A stretch of DNA of 50,774 nt from Armatimonadota bacterium (GCA_029553475.1 JAKPKV010000186.1:71808-122581); one strand, 5' to 3'; positions 6,611 to 16,067 are shown, counted from the stretch's first letter. The notes: generated by a model from the sequence alone, not told the origin. Made by a program: numbers and translations.

Positions 6611-9439
6611 CTATGGCGCCAGCTCGTCCAGCAATCGGCCGACCTCGCTGATTTCCCGGCCATACGCTTCCCAGTCGCCGCGCTTCATGGCCTCGTGCGC
6701 GCGCCGGAAATGCTCGCGCGCTTCCTGCGCCAGCTCATACTGCTCGGGGGTGGCGGGCGTGATCGTCGTCACGGCCGGCACCGTCGCCGTCTCGCCGGAG
6801 CGCGGCGGCCGCGCGATCACCGGCCGGCCGCCTTTGCGCCCGGTCAGCGCGGACAGCGCCTCCTCCAGCGTCCGCTTCATGATCACCCGATCCTGGTCGG
6901 CGACAATCACGCGCTGCAGCTCCGGGATCTGCGTCTGCTCCGCCTGCAGGAAGATCGGCTGCACGTAGAGCACGGAGTCGGCGATGGGGATCACCATCAA
7001 GTTCCCCTTCCACACGCGCGAGCCCGCCGATCCCCACAGCGTAAACGCCTCGCTGATTTCCGGGTTCTGATTGATGCTCGCCTGAATCTGCTCCGGCCCG
7101 TTCACCAGGCTTTGTTTCGGGAAGTTGTACACGAGCAGCTCGCCCAGGCGTTCGGGGTCATTGCGCGCGCTCAGCCAGGCGATCATGTTGCGCTTCTTCT
7201 CGCCCTCGGGCGTGTACGGGCGAATGAGCAAGTATTCCGGCTCGCTGTTGCCGGGCAGGCTCATGACAATGTAGTAGGCTTCCATCGGGACCGACGCGCC
7301 ATGCCCACTCCGCGTCGCCACGGTTTCCGACGGGATCGCCCAGCGATCTTCCTGTTGATAAAACACCGTCGGATCGGTCATGTGGTAGCGCTGATACACG
7401 GTGGAAATGGTATTGAACTGCCCTTCCGGCACGCGCACGTGCTCGCGCAGCCCCGCCGGCATCGCATCCAGCGGCTTGAACAGCGTCGGGAAGAGGCGCT
7501 GCCAGGCGGCGATGAAGGGATCTTTCCCGTCCGTCAGGTACAGGTCCACCGTGCCGTCATACGCGTCAATGACCAGCTTCACCGGATTGCGCAGGTAATT
7601 CTGCGTCACCTGCTGATCGCCGGCAACCAGCAACGTCGAATAGGTCGAGTAGGGGTAGCGCGTGCTGCGCGTGTAGCCATCGAGCATCCAGTACAAATGC
7701 CCGTCGGTGCCCACGACCAGGTACGGGTCGCTATCGTAACTCAGGAAGGGCGCCACCGCCTGCGCGCGCTCGACGATGTTCCGCCGGAAGAGCATGCGCG
7801 ACTGCGGCTTGATATAGTCGGAGATGAGCAGGTTAATCGCGTTGAACTTGTAGGCCATCAGCAGGCGCAGGAATGGCGACCGCAGGGAGATGCCCGCCTT
7901 GCCGCTATAGGTCGTCAGCGCGTTGCCGGTAGACGCGGCCGAGGTGTCGCGCGGGTAATCGAGCTCCGCCCGCGAGGTGCCGGTGAGGATGTAATCATTC
8001 GTCAACTCGCCGAAGTAGATGCCCGGCCGCGTGATCTTCACCGCATCGTGCGTGGCATGCGGCGGAATGTCCCGCACGAAGAAGATCGGCTCGCCCTTGT
8101 TCGGGTCGAAGGCGTTCACCGGCGACATCACCAGCCCGTAGCCATGCGTGTAGAGGATATGGCGGTTCACCCACGTCTGCTCCGGCAAGTTCGTGATGTC
8201 CAGCTCTCGAGCGGCGACCATCACCTGCCGCATCTGCCCATCGAGCTGGTAGCGGTCCACGTCCACATCGTAGAGACTGTAGTAGGCGCGCAGCTCCTGG
8301 CGCTGCTTATACACATCGTGCAGCGGGCGATGGTCCCAGAGACGGATATTCGCCTCGGTGGTGGGCGAGGCATTCAGCGCGTCCGCCGTGACGCGCTGGA
8401 CCGGCGTGAACTGCCGGGTCGTGACGCGGTCCAGCCCGTAGGCTTCCCGGGTGAAGGCGACATGGTGGGTGATGAAGGGCCGTTCGAGATCGAGCTCATT
8501 CGGCACCACTTTGAACTGCTGCACCAGGCCGGGGTAGATGCCGAGAATGGCCACGGAGGCCACCAGCAGGCCGCCGATGGCGATGGCGAGGAATCGCACG
8601 CGCTGCAGCCGAATATTCGCCAGCACCAGCGCCGCCGCCCCCAACGCCAGCACGCCCATGATCGTCAGACCGGGGATGCGCGCGTACATGTCGGTGAAGT
8701 TCGGGCCCACGAAATCCGCGGAGCGCTGCGCGAGCATCTCATACCGGCCGAGGAAATAGCCGACGGCTTTCGCGAGCAGCGCCAGCGCCAGCAGAATAGA
8801 CAGGTGCGCCAGCGCCGGCATGGAAAAGAAGCGCTCGCCCTGCCGGGTTTGCAGCGGACGGATGAACAGGTAGACGACGCCGACGAGCGCCAGCGCGATG
8901 AGCAGCGCGGAAAACAGCAATCCGTTCACCTGCGTCCAGACCGGCAGGCGGAAGAGGTAAAAGCTCAGGTCCTGCTGGAAAATCGGGTCCGCTTGCCCCA
9001 CCGCGCCGCCGTAGCCGAACAGCAGGACGCGCATCCATGAATTCGCGACCACACGCCCCATCAGCAGCGCGATGCCGGCGGAGACCCCCACGCCGATCCA
9101 GAGCATGATGCGGCGCAACTGCCGCGTGGGCAGCCCCATCGAGAGGTAATCGCCGATGCGCCGGCTGAAATCGAACCACCCCTCGCCGGCGGTGAAGCGG
9201 AAGGCAATCACCAGGTTGGTGACGAGCAGCACGAAGATGACCAGCGCCGCGCCCGCGTTCAGCGCCCACGGCCCCCAGAAGAACGTCCAGTAAATGTCGG
9301 CCCGTCCCAGCTCCTGGTACCAGAGCCACTCCGTCATCGCGGTGGCCAACGTCGGCAGCAGGAAGACGAACAGGAGGAGAAGCCCCCCGATCACCCACCA
9401 CCGACGCCGCCGTCGCGGCCGCTGCTGTTCATACACCAT
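6611..9439 (-). CDS. UPF0182 (COG1615) large membrane protein
   Basis: A 942-residue protein of the UPF0182 family, found in Actinobacteria, Cyanobacteria, Clostridia and Armatimonadota, with no firmly established biochemical role. The first third holds about seven membrane helices, beginning at residues 14-35 after an Arg-rich cytoplasmic start and ending near residue 310. The rest is a large domain probably outside the membrane. It carries family features: W-Y-x-E-x-G near the N-terminus, R-x-F-T-P-V-Q-R-V, P-x-Q-T-W-V-N-R-H-x-x-Y-T-H-G-Y-G, an acidic-aromatic L-V-V-G-T-D-G-x-L-Y-W-M-x-D-G-Y-T, and G-S-x-V-W-x-G-N-L near residue 780. A short Glu/Arg-rich helical tail follows a Pro/Ala linker. 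Length is typical. Confidence 0.92.
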   Translation of the reverse strand: MVYEQQRPRRRRRWWVIGGLLLLFVFLLPTLATAMTEWLWYQELGRADIYWTFFWGPWALNAGAALVIFVLLVTNLVIAFRFTAGEGWFDFSRRIGDYLSMGLPTRQLRRIMLWIGVGVSAGIALLMGRVVANSWMRVLLFGYGGAVGQADPIFQQDLSFYLFRLPVWTQVNGLLFSALLIALALVGVVYLFIRPLQTRQGERFFSMPALAHLSILLALALLAKAVGYFLGRYEMLAQRSADFVGPNFTDMYARIPGLTIMGVLALGAAALVLANIRLQRVRFLAIAIGGLLVASVAILGIYPGLVQQFKVVPNELDLERPFITHHVAFTREAYGLDRVTTRQFTPVQRVTADALNASPTTEANIRLWDHRPLHDVYKQRQELRAYYSLYDVDVDRYQLDGQMRQVMVAARELDITNLPEQTWVNRHILYTHGYGLVMSPVNAFDPNKGEPIFFVRDIPPHATHDAVKITRPGIYFGELTNDYILTGTSRAELDYPRDTSAASTGNALTTYSGKAGISLRSPFLRLLMAYKFNAINLLISDYIKPQSRMLFRRNIVERAQAVAPFLSYDSDPYLVVGTDGHLYWMLDGYTRSTRYPYSTYSTLLVAGDQQVTQNYLRNPVKLVIDAYDGTVDLYLTDGKDPFIAAWQRLFPTLFKPLDAMPAGLREHVRVPEGQFNTISTVYQRYHMTDPTVFYQQEDRWAIPSETVATRSGHGASVPMEAYYIVMSLPGNSEPEYLLIRPYTPEGEKKRNMIAWLSARNDPERLGELLVYNFPKQSLVNGPEQIQASINQNPEISEAFTLWGSAGSRVWKGNLMVIPIADSVLYVQPIFLQAEQTQIPELQRVIVADQDRVIMKRTLEEALSALTGRKGGRPVIARPPRSGETATVPAVTTITPATPEQYELAQEAREHFRRAHEAMKRGDWEAYGREISEVGRLLDELAP

Positions 9440-9496
9440 GCTGCTACCCTCGGTATACCCTACCCGCCCGCGCGTCTGTCATAAACGACGGCCGCG

Positions 9497-10570
9497 TCAC
9501 GCCGACCCGACAAGCCGGTAGGTCGTCGTCCGCTGCGCCGGGCGGAAGCCCAGGTCGTCAATCAGCCGGCGCAGCGTGTCGGCATTGGTGCGGTAGGTCG
9601 TGCCGGCGGCGCTCACCACCTGCTCTTCCATCATCGTGCTGCCCAGGTCGTCCGCGCCGAAGCACAGCCCTAACTGCCCGATCTTCATCCCCTGCGTCAC
9701 CCACGAGGACTGCAGGTGCGGGATGTTATCGAGATACAGCCGGCTGATGGCCAGCATGCGCAGGAAGCCCGCGCCGCCCCCGTCGCCGCCGCGGTCGCCA
9801 TCCCGCGCCAGCGGCGTCGCGCCCGGCTGAAACGGCCAGGGGATGAAGCCGACGAAGCCGCCCGTCTCCTCCTGCAGCGCGCGCAGGCGCTCCAGGTGCG
9901 CGATGCGCTCGGCCAGCGTCTCCACGTGCCCGTACATCATCGTCGCCGTCGTCGGCAGGCCCTGGCGGTGCGCCTCACGCATCACGCCCAGCCACTGGTC
10001 GGCGGAATATTTGCGCGGGCTGATGCGCGCCCGCACGCGGTCCACCAAAATTTCCGCCCCCCCGCCGGGGATAGAGGCCAGCCCCGCCGCGCGCAGCCGC
10101 GCCAGCACCGCCGGGATGGACATCGCTTCTCGTTCCGCCAGCCGGAGGATTTCCGGCGGGGAGAGCGCATGCACCTGCACCCGGGGATACGCCTCGGCGA
10201 TCGCACGGAACACCTCCGCGAACCACGACAGCGGCAGCGCGGGATGCAGCCCGCCCTGCAGCAGCATCTCCGTGCCGCCGACCGCGGCCATCTCCGCCAC
10301 TTTTCCGAGGATGTCATCAATCGAGAGGAGATACCCCTCGCGGCTTTTCGCTCCGCGATAAAAGGCGCAGAACGTACAGCAGGCGGTGCAGATATTCGTA
10401 TAGTTGATGTTGCGGCCGATGACATACGTCCGCGTCTCGCCGGGATGCAGCGCGCGGCAGCGCGCATCCGCCGCCAGCCCCAGCTCCAGCAGCGGCGCGG
10501 CAAAGAGCGCCAGCCCCTCGTCAGGTGTCAGGCGCATGCCGTCGGCTGCGCGGGAGAGCGCGTCAGTCAT
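9497..10570 (-). CDS. mqnC: Cyclic dehypoxanthinyl futalosine synthase MqnC (radical SAM)
   Basis: Radical-SAM enzyme that cyclises dehypoxanthine futalosine in the futalosine route to menaquinone. The Fe-S cluster cysteines C61, C65 and C68 form C-x3-C-x2-C inside N-Y-T-N-I-C-x3-C-x2-C-A-F-Y-R. The trailing A-F-Y-R, rather than A-F-S-R, favours MqnC over MqnE. Other family motifs are G-G-L-H-P, M-M-Y-G-H-V-E-T and F-I-P-W-P-F-Q-P. The start at 10570 is chosen because its ATG overlaps the mqnA stop as ATGA, giving 357 residues. A Gly/Asp-rich run (near residue 267) looks like a lineage-specific loop insertion. An extra Cys (C64) lies next to the cluster motif. Confidence 0.92.
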   Translation of the reverse strand: MTDALSRAADGMRLTPDEGLALFAAPLLELGLAADARCRALHPGETRTYVIGRNINYTNICTACCTFCAFYRGAKSREGYLLSIDDILGKVAEMAAVGGTEMLLQGGLHPALPLSWFAEVFRAIAEAYPRVQVHALSPPEILRLAEREAMSIPAVLARLRAAGLASIPGGGAEILVDRVRARISPRKYSADQWLGVMREAHRQGLPTTATMMYGHVETLAERIAHLERLRALQEETGGFVGFIPWPFQPGATPLARDGDRGGDGGGAGFLRMLAISRLYLDNIPHLQSSWVTQGMKIGQLGLCFGADDLGSTMMEEQVVSAAGTTYRTNADTLRRLIDDLGFRPAQRTTTYRLVGSA

Positions 10571-11322
10571 GGCAGCAGCCCCCAGCGCACCGCGCGGTCG
10601 CGAAACGCCGCCAATCCCGCCCATTCCGCTTCGCCCGCGTGGTAGCGCATCACGTCATGGAGATAGGCGTAGCAGCGCGCGGCGGGGATGCCCAGCCGCA
10701 CGGCTTCCGCGGCGGCAATCGCCTCCAGCCGCGCCAACCCCGCCGCCAGCGACGCGCGCAACACCGGCGCCGCTTCCGCCAGGACGGCGGCGTCCCGCGC
10801 CATCCAGCCGGCGAAAAAGAACGGCAGGCCGGTCAGCGTGTGCCATTCCGCCCCCAGGTCGAGGACGAGCATCTCGTCGGCGGCGACCGTCAACCCGATA
10901 TCGCCGATGAGCACGGCGGCATCGGCGACGGCCAGCATCGCGGCCAGTTCGGGCGCGGCGGGCCGACAGGCCGGCTGGGCGCCATACCGCTCCGCCAGGA
11001 TGATGCGCGCCATCGCCACCGAGGATCGCGAGCCGGTGTCCAGCGCGAGCGTGCGAATCTCCGCCGGCGGCACCCGGCTGAACAGGCGCACGCTCCACGC
11101 CGGCCCGATATTCGTCACGCCCATCTCGCGCAGCAGCGTCAATTCAGGGTGCGCCAGCGCGGCGAAGCTGGACGCCATCGCGATATCCAGCTCCCCCGCC
11201 AGCAAGCGCGCGATGAGCACGGCGGGCGTGGCATAGGTGAGGGCATACCCCGCCGGGGGATGGCGCGCCAGCCCATCCACCAGCGGACGCGCGTTCAAAT
11301 ATGGGACACTGCCGATTCTCAC
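10567..11322 (-). CDS. mqnA: Chorismate dehydratase MqnA
   Basis: First committed enzyme of the futalosine menaquinone pathway, converting chorismate to 3-[(1-carboxyvinyl)oxy]benzoate. The 251-residue protein begins with the family signature R-I-G-S-V-x-Y-L-N-A-R-P-L. Later come G-x-L-D-I-A-x-x-S-S and T-G-S-R-S-S-V-A-M, which line the two-lobe periplasmic-binding-like cleft, and L-I-G-D-I-G-L in the second lobe. The start codon is GTG at 11322. Only 6 nt separate it from a TATACT -10 box, so the mRNA is predicted to be leaderless. The stop overlaps mqnC by the ATGA arrangement, showing an operon. MqnE lies about 3.6 kb away with its own promoter; MqnB and MqnD are not in the window. Confidence 0.92.
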   Translation of the reverse strand: MRIGSVPYLNARPLVDGLARHPPAGYALTYATPAVLIARLLAGELDIAMASSFAALAHPELTLLREMGVTNIGPAWSVRLFSRVPPAEIRTLALDTGSRSSVAMARIILAERYGAQPACRPAAPELAAMLAVADAAVLIGDIGLTVAADEMLVLDLGAEWHTLTGLPFFFAGWMARDAAVLAEAAPVLRASLAAGLARLEAIAAAEAVRLGIPAARCYAYLHDVMRYHAGEAEWAGLAAFRDRAVRWGLLP

Positions 11323-11328
11323 CCCTCA

Positions 11329-11357
11329 AGTATAGCCGAGGCGTGCGGGGAACGCAA
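11329..11357 (-). promoter_or_regulatory. Promoter of mqnA-mqnC, predicted leaderless
   Basis: On the minus strand TTGCGT (11357-11352) and TATACT (11334-11329) are separated by exactly 17 nt. The -10 ends 6 nt before the GTG of mqnA, so transcription would start at or beside the start codon. There is no room for a Shine-Dalgarno sequence. Confidence 0.65.
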
Positions 11358-11452
11358 AATCCGCCATCCCCCCGCCACGCATCCCCTCATGTCAGCGAGC
11401 AGTGTCGGCCACATCTTTCTATCGCGGGCCCCGGGTGCACGGGCCCTCTCCA

Positions 11453-11481
11453 TTGACGGGAGACGCCTTTCGTCATACCAT
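11453..11481 (+). promoter_or_regulatory. Promoter of glgP
   Basis: TTGACG at 11453-11458 and TACCAT at 11476-11481, 17 nt apart, give a leader of about 33 nt containing GAGGT ahead of the glgP ATG. In contrast to the mqn promoters, this one leaves room for a conventional ribosome-binding site. Confidence 0.6.
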
Positions 11482-11520
11482 GAGGTAGCCTGAAACGCCG
11501 CATTTATCGAGGTCATTCTC

Positions 11521-14058
11521 ATGTCAGATCACCGGATATCCGATTCCTGGCGCATCCAGTATCAGGGCAGCGATGCCGAGTCCGTCCAGGTCGGCATCCT
11601 CCGCAACCTTGAGTATCGTCTCGCGCGCGACCTGCACGCCGCCGACCGCTACGACATATATGCGAGCACGGCCTACGCTATCTCCGATTACCTCATCGAG
11701 CGGTGGATTCTGACCAAGCAGGCGTACTTCACCAGCAAGCCCAAGCGCGTCTACTATCTCTCCATGGAATACCTGATGGGGCGGTCGCTGACCAATAACC
11801 TCATCAACCTGGGATTATATGACACCTGTCGCGACGCGCTGGCCGGCCTGGGCATCCTCCTCGATGATATCGAGGAATGCGAGGCGGACGCCGGACTGGG
11901 CAATGGCGGCCTGGGCCGCCTGGCCGCCTGCTTCCTCGACTCCATGGCCACCATGGGCTTGCCCGCGCACGGCTACGGCATCCGCTACAACTACGGGCTG
12001 TTCCACCAAAAAATCGTCAACGGCCGGCAGGTGGAGAGGCCCGACCACTGGCTGGCGCTGCCGAACCCCTGGGAAATCGCCCGCCCCACGCACACCTTCA
12101 CCGTGCACTTCGGCGGACATACCGAACGGCCACCGGGGATAACCGGCGCGGAGCGCACCGCCTGGATGCCCGCCGGCGACGTCACCGCCATGGCGTATGA
12201 CACGCCGATTCCCGGCTATGGTACCGAGACGGTCAACACCCTCCGCCTGTGGACCGCGCAGGCCGCCGAGGAATTTGATTTCGATGTCTTCAGCAGTGGG
12301 GATTACATCGCCGCCTGCGAAAAGCAGGTGCTCAGCGAAAACATTTCCAAGGTGCTCTACCCCAACGACTCCTCGCTGCTGGGCAAAGAGCTGCGGCTGA
12401 AACAGGAATACTTCCTCGTCTCCGCCTCGCTGCAGGATATCCTCCGCCGCTTCAAGCACGACCACGACGGCCACTGGGCGCTGCTGCCGGACGCCATCGC
12501 CATTCAGCTCAACGACACCCACCAGGCGCTGGCGATCCCCGAATTCCTGCGCCTGCTGGTGGACGTGGAAGGATTGTCCTGGGAGACCGCCTGGGATCTC
12601 TGTACCCGCACCTTCGCCTACACCAATCACACGCTCATGCCCGAAGCGCTGGAGGAGTGGTCGGTGGCGCTGCTGGAAAGCCTGCTGCCGCGGCACATGG
12701 AGATCATCTACCTCATCAACCACTTCTTCCTGATGGACGTCGCCCGGCGCTATCCCGGTGACGTGGACCGGCTGGCGCGCATGTCCATCATCGCCGAAGA
12801 CGGCGTGAAGCGCGTGCGCATGGCCTACCTAGCCGTGGTGGGCAGCCATCACGTCAACGGCGTCGCCGAGCTGCACAGCCGGCTGATGCAGGAGACGCTT
12901 TTCCGCGACTTCGCCGACTTTTTCCCCGGCAAGTTCACCAACAAGACGAACGGCATCACCCCGCGCCGCTGGCTGCTGAAATCCAACCCCCGCCTCGCCG
13001 GCCTCATCACCGAGGCCATCGGCAGCGGATGGGTCACGGACTTGAGTCAGCTGCGCGGCCTGGAACCGTTTGCCGAGGATGCCGGCTTCCGCGACGAGTG
13101 GCGGACGATCAAGCGCGGCAACAAAGCCGGCATGGCCGAGTTGATCACCCGCGACGCCGGCGTCAGCGTCTCCCCGGATTCCCTCTTCGACGTGCAGGTG
13201 AAGCGGATGCACGAGTATAAGCGGCAGCTCCTCTTCGCGCTGCGGATCATCGCCGATTACCTGCGCATCAAAGAGCACCCGCATACCGGACCGGTGCCGT
13301 GCACCTGTCTCATCGGCGGCAAAGCGGCGCCCGGCTACTATATGGCGAAGCTGACGATTCACCTCATCACCCGCATCGCCGAGATGGTGAACCGCGATCC
13401 GGAGGTGAACGGCTCCCTGCGCGTCGCCTTCCTGCCCAATTACCGCGTCTCCCTCGCCGAGCAGCTCATCCCCGCCGCCGATCTCTCCGAGCAGATCTCC
13501 ACCGCCGGCATGGAGGCCTCCGGCACCGGCAACATGAAATTCGCCCTCAACGGCGCGCTGACCATCGGCACGCTGGACGGCGCCAATATCGAAATTCGCG
13601 ACGAAGTGGGCGCGGAGCATATCTTCATCTTCGGCCACACCGCCGAGGAGATCGCCGAGCTGCGGCAGCAAGGGTATCGTCCGGGTGAGTACATCGCGCG
13701 CTCCCCGGAGCTGCAGGCGGTGCTGCATCTGCTCGACATTGATTTTTTCAGCCCCGGCGAACCGGGCCTGTTCCGCCCGCTCTACGACGCGCTGGTCTTC
13801 CACGACCCCTTCTTCCTGATGGCCGATTTCGACCTGTATCGCGCGTGCCATGATCGCGCCGTGGACATGTATCGCGACCGCGACGCCTGGACGCGCCTGT
13901 CCATCCTCAACGTCGCCCGCTGCGGCAAATTCTCCAGCGACCGCACCATCCTGGAATACGCCCGCGACATCTGGCACGCGGAACCGGTCCGGGTGCAGTT
14001 CGACCAGAACGCCTTGCCGCATAACCTGCTGGCGGGGGTGCAGGGCGGCGGGGGGTAA
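11521..14058 (+). CDS. glgP: Glycogen/maltodextrin phosphorylase
   Basis: An 845-residue alpha-glucan phosphorylase of family GT35, releasing glucose-1-phosphate from glycogen or maltodextrins. The pyridoxal-phosphate lysine is K673 in E-A-S-G-T-G-N-M-K-F. The conserved Y-Y-L-S-M-E-Y-L-M-G-R near residue 78, G-L-G-N-G-G-L-G-R-L-A-A-C-F-L-D-S near 122, Q-L-N-D-T-H near 327 and T-N-K-T-N-G-I-T-P-R-R-W near 472 place it in the classical GlgP/MalP group rather than the shorter actinobacterial type. Length is normal. Its stop directly abuts the stop of the convergent EEP gene with no base between. The symbol glgP rather than malP is by convention; substrate preference is not readable. Confidence 0.95.
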   Translation: MSDHRISDSWRIQYQGSDAESVQVGILRNLEYRLARDLHAADRYDIYASTAYAISDYLIERWILTKQAYFTSKPKRVYYLSMEYLMGRSLTNNLINLGLYDTCRDALAGLGILLDDIEECEADAGLGNGGLGRLAACFLDSMATMGLPAHGYGIRYNYGLFHQKIVNGRQVERPDHWLALPNPWEIARPTHTFTVHFGGHTERPPGITGAERTAWMPAGDVTAMAYDTPIPGYGTETVNTLRLWTAQAAEEFDFDVFSSGDYIAACEKQVLSENISKVLYPNDSSLLGKELRLKQEYFLVSASLQDILRRFKHDHDGHWALLPDAIAIQLNDTHQALAIPEFLRLLVDVEGLSWETAWDLCTRTFAYTNHTLMPEALEEWSVALLESLLPRHMEIIYLINHFFLMDVARRYPGDVDRLARMSIIAEDGVKRVRMAYLAVVGSHHVNGVAELHSRLMQETLFRDFADFFPGKFTNKTNGITPRRWLLKSNPRLAGLITEAIGSGWVTDLSQLRGLEPFAEDAGFRDEWRTIKRGNKAGMAELITRDAGVSVSPDSLFDVQVKRMHEYKRQLLFALRIIADYLRIKEHPHTGPVPCTCLIGGKAAPGYYMAKLTIHLITRIAEMVNRDPEVNGSLRVAFLPNYRVSLAEQLIPAADLSEQISTAGMEASGTGNMKFALNGALTIGTLDGANIEIRDEVGAEHIFIFGHTAEEIAELRQQGYRPGEYIARSPELQAVLHLLDIDFFSPGEPGLFRPLYDALVFHDPFFLMADFDLYRACHDRAVDMYRDRDAWTRLSILNVARCGKFSSDRTILEYARDIWHAEPVRVQFDQNALPHNLLAGVQGGGG

Positions 14059-14880
14059 TTACACCGGCTCCAGCGTCGCCACCGGCTCCACTTCCTCCGG
14101 CAGCTCCGGCGCGCGCGAGGGGGAGATGGCGAAGGTGGCGACGACGCCGGCGTGGTCGGAGAGCGCATGCGGGGTGCGGCCGATGACCTTCGTCTCCTGC
14201 ACGATGATGTTCGGCTCCGCCTGGTAGAAGATATAGTCTATCCGCGCGCGCGGCGCAACGGTCGGGTACGTCTCCGCGTCGCCGATGCCCGCCGTCGTCC
14301 AGGCGTCCACCAGCGCGCCGCGCCGGGAGTCCAGCGGAATCTGCCCCTGCAGGAAACGGATGGGCGCTTCGTCAGGCTGGGCGTTGAAATCGCCGCCCAC
14401 CACGGTCAAGACCGCCTCTTCCGCCGCGACGCGCGCCCATAACCGCCGCGCCGCCAGCACCCGCGCTTCCGCATCGAGCGGGAAATGCGCGTTGTAGATC
14501 ACCACCGACATCTGATCGAGCGCCAGCTCCACCCGCTGCGCGATCCGCCGCTCCTGCGCGCCGATGGGGAAAATCCCGCGCGCGGGCGCCAATTCTTCGC
14601 TCCCGGGATTCGCCAGCGGGAAGCGGGAGAGCACCGCCAGCCCGGTTGCCACCGTCGGCCAGGGGAAGAAGAGCTGCGCGGGGAGGTAGAGCATGGCGTA
14701 CCCGGTGAACGACGCCAGCTCCACCGCCTGGTTCAGCCGCCAGCCGCGGTCCGCCACCTCCTGCAGCAGGAGCACGTCCAGCTCCTCCTCCTGCATCACC
14801 GCCACCAGCCGCTCGCGACGGGCTTCCCAGTGCCCGCGGAACCCCCACAGATTGAGTGTCATCACCTTCAGACGGGGCAT
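14059..14880 (-). CDS. Endonuclease/exonuclease/phosphatase-family protein
   Basis: A 273-residue metal-dependent phosphoesterase of the EEP (DNase I-like) superfamily. Catalytic landmarks are in order: N-L-W-G near residue 10, L-Q-E-V near 40 (metal-binding Glu), Y-N-A-H-F near 150, G-D-F-N-A-Q-P-D near 183, R-I-D-Y-I-F near 229 and S-D-H-A-G-V near 253. No signal peptide is visible, so it is probably cytosolic. Members hydrolyse nucleic acids, sphingomyelin or inositol phosphates, and the sequence alone does not choose among these. A GGAG-rich region precedes the ATG. Its 3' end touches glgP tail-to-tail without an intergenic base, so transcription readthrough or antisense overlap is likely. 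Confidence 0.85.
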   Translation of the reverse strand: MPRLKVMTLNLWGFRGHWEARRERLVAVMQEEELDVLLLQEVADRGWRLNQAVELASFTGYAMLYLPAQLFFPWPTVATGLAVLSRFPLANPGSEELAPARGIFPIGAQERRIAQRVELALDQMSVVIYNAHFPLDAEARVLAARRLWARVAAEEAVLTVVGGDFNAQPDEAPIRFLQGQIPLDSRRGALVDAWTTAGIGDAETYPTVAPRARIDYIFYQAEPNIIVQETKVIGRTPHALSDHAGVVATFAISPSRAPELPEEVEPVATLEPV

Positions 14881-14943
14881 ACGCCGCTCCTGCTCCCTGG
14901 CATCCGCTCTCCCGCACGGAAAAGGGACGGAGAGGAGGGCGTC

Positions 14944-16014
14944 TCACGCGAGCGGCTGATGGCGGCTGTCGCGCCGCGCCGGGACGCCGCCCGCGTCCTC
15001 GATCATCCGCCGCAGCGCCGCTTCCGACAGCGCCTGGGGGGAGTCGCCCCCCGCCATGTGGCAGATGCGCTCCTCCATCACCGTACCGTCTAGATCATTT
15101 GCCCCGAAAGTCAGCGCAACCTGCGCGGTTTTTAGCCCAAGCATCACCCAATACGCCTTGATGTGCGGAATGTTGTCCAGCAGCAGGCGAGCCACCGCCA
15201 GCGTCCGCAGATCGTCGCGCGCCGTGGGGCCGTCCCCGCCCAGCGCCGTGTTCGCCGGGTGATAGGCCAGCGGAATGAACGCGACGAAGCCGCCGGAGCG
15301 GTCCTGCTGCGCGCGCAGCGCCAGCAGGTGGTCCACGCGGTCCTCCACCGTCTCGATATGCCCGTAGAGCATGGTCGCGGTGGTGCGCATGCCCAGCCCG
15401 TGCGCCGCGCCGTGAATCGCCAGCCAGCGCTCGCCGCTGATCTTTTTCGGGCAGATGCGGGCGCGGACGGCGGGGGTGAAAATTTCGGCGCCGCCGCCCG
15501 TGAGCCCGTCCAGCCCCGCCCGCTGAAGACGCTCCAGGCAGTCGGCAATCGCCAATCCGCCGCGCGCCGCCCAGTGGTCTATCTCCACCGCGGTGAAGGC
15601 TTTCAGCGCGGCGGCCGGAAAGCGCGCCCGCAGCCTGGAGAGCAGCTCCAGCGCGTAATCGAACGGCAAATCGGGGTGCAGCCCGCCGACGATGTGAAAC
15701 TCGTCCGGCGGCTCTCCCTCCTCCGCGGCGCGGAGCAGGTCATCCACCGACAGGCAGTAGGCGCCCGCGTCGCCGGCATCGCGGGAGAAGGCGCACAGGG
15801 GGCAACGCAGCGTGCAGATATTGGTGGGGTTCAGGTGGCGATTGATGATATACGTCACCCGCGCGCTGTGCCGGCGCGTCTTTTCGGCGTGCGCCAGCAG
15901 GCCGACCTGCAACAGCGGCGCGGCAAAGAGCGCCAGCCCGTCTTCGCGGGACAGGCGCTCTCCGCGTTCCCGTTTCCGGGCAAGCGGCTGCAGGGCGGGC
16001 GTGAGGGAGATCAT
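14944..16014 (-). CDS. mqnE: Aminofutalosine synthase MqnE (radical SAM)
   Basis: Radical-SAM enzyme joining the MqnA product to adenosine to make aminofutalosine. The cluster motif is R-H-L-N-P-T-N-I-C-x3-C-x2-C-A-F-S-R-D with C67, C71 and C74; N-P-T-N-I-C and A-F-S-R-D distinguish MqnE from MqnC. Also visible are G-G-L-H-P-D-L-P-F, L-K-A-F-T-A-V-E-I and T-A-T-M-L-Y-G-H-I-E-T. The protein is 356 residues. Its region near residues 25-42 (G-L-A-L-F-A-A-P-L-L) is almost identical to the same region of MqnC, as expected of paralogues. The ATG is only 8 nt after a TATACT box, with no ribosome-binding site between, predicting a near-leaderless mRNA. Confidence 0.92.
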   Translation of the reverse strand: MISLTPALQPLARKRERGERLSREDGLALFAAPLLQVGLLAHAEKTRRHSARVTYIINRHLNPTNICTLRCPLCAFSRDAGDAGAYCLSVDDLLRAAEEGEPPDEFHIVGGLHPDLPFDYALELLSRLRARFPAAALKAFTAVEIDHWAARGGLAIADCLERLQRAGLDGLTGGGAEIFTPAVRARICPKKISGERWLAIHGAAHGLGMRTTATMLYGHIETVEDRVDHLLALRAQQDRSGGFVAFIPLAYHPANTALGGDGPTARDDLRTLAVARLLLDNIPHIKAYWVMLGLKTAQVALTFGANDLDGTVMEERICHMAGGDSPQALSEAALRRMIEDAGGVPARRDSRHQPLA

Positions 16015-16022
16015 CGCGGTAC

Positions 16023-16051
16023 AGTATACCCCCCGCCCGCCTCACCGGCAA
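16023..16051 (-). promoter_or_regulatory. Promoter of mqnE, predicted leaderless
   Basis: Minus-strand TTGCCG (16051-16046) and TATACT (16028-16023) are 17 nt apart. The -10 hexamer is identical to that of mqnA and ends 8 nt before the mqnE ATG. Confidence 0.62.
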
Positions 16052-16067
16052 CCGTGACGCGGCCTCA

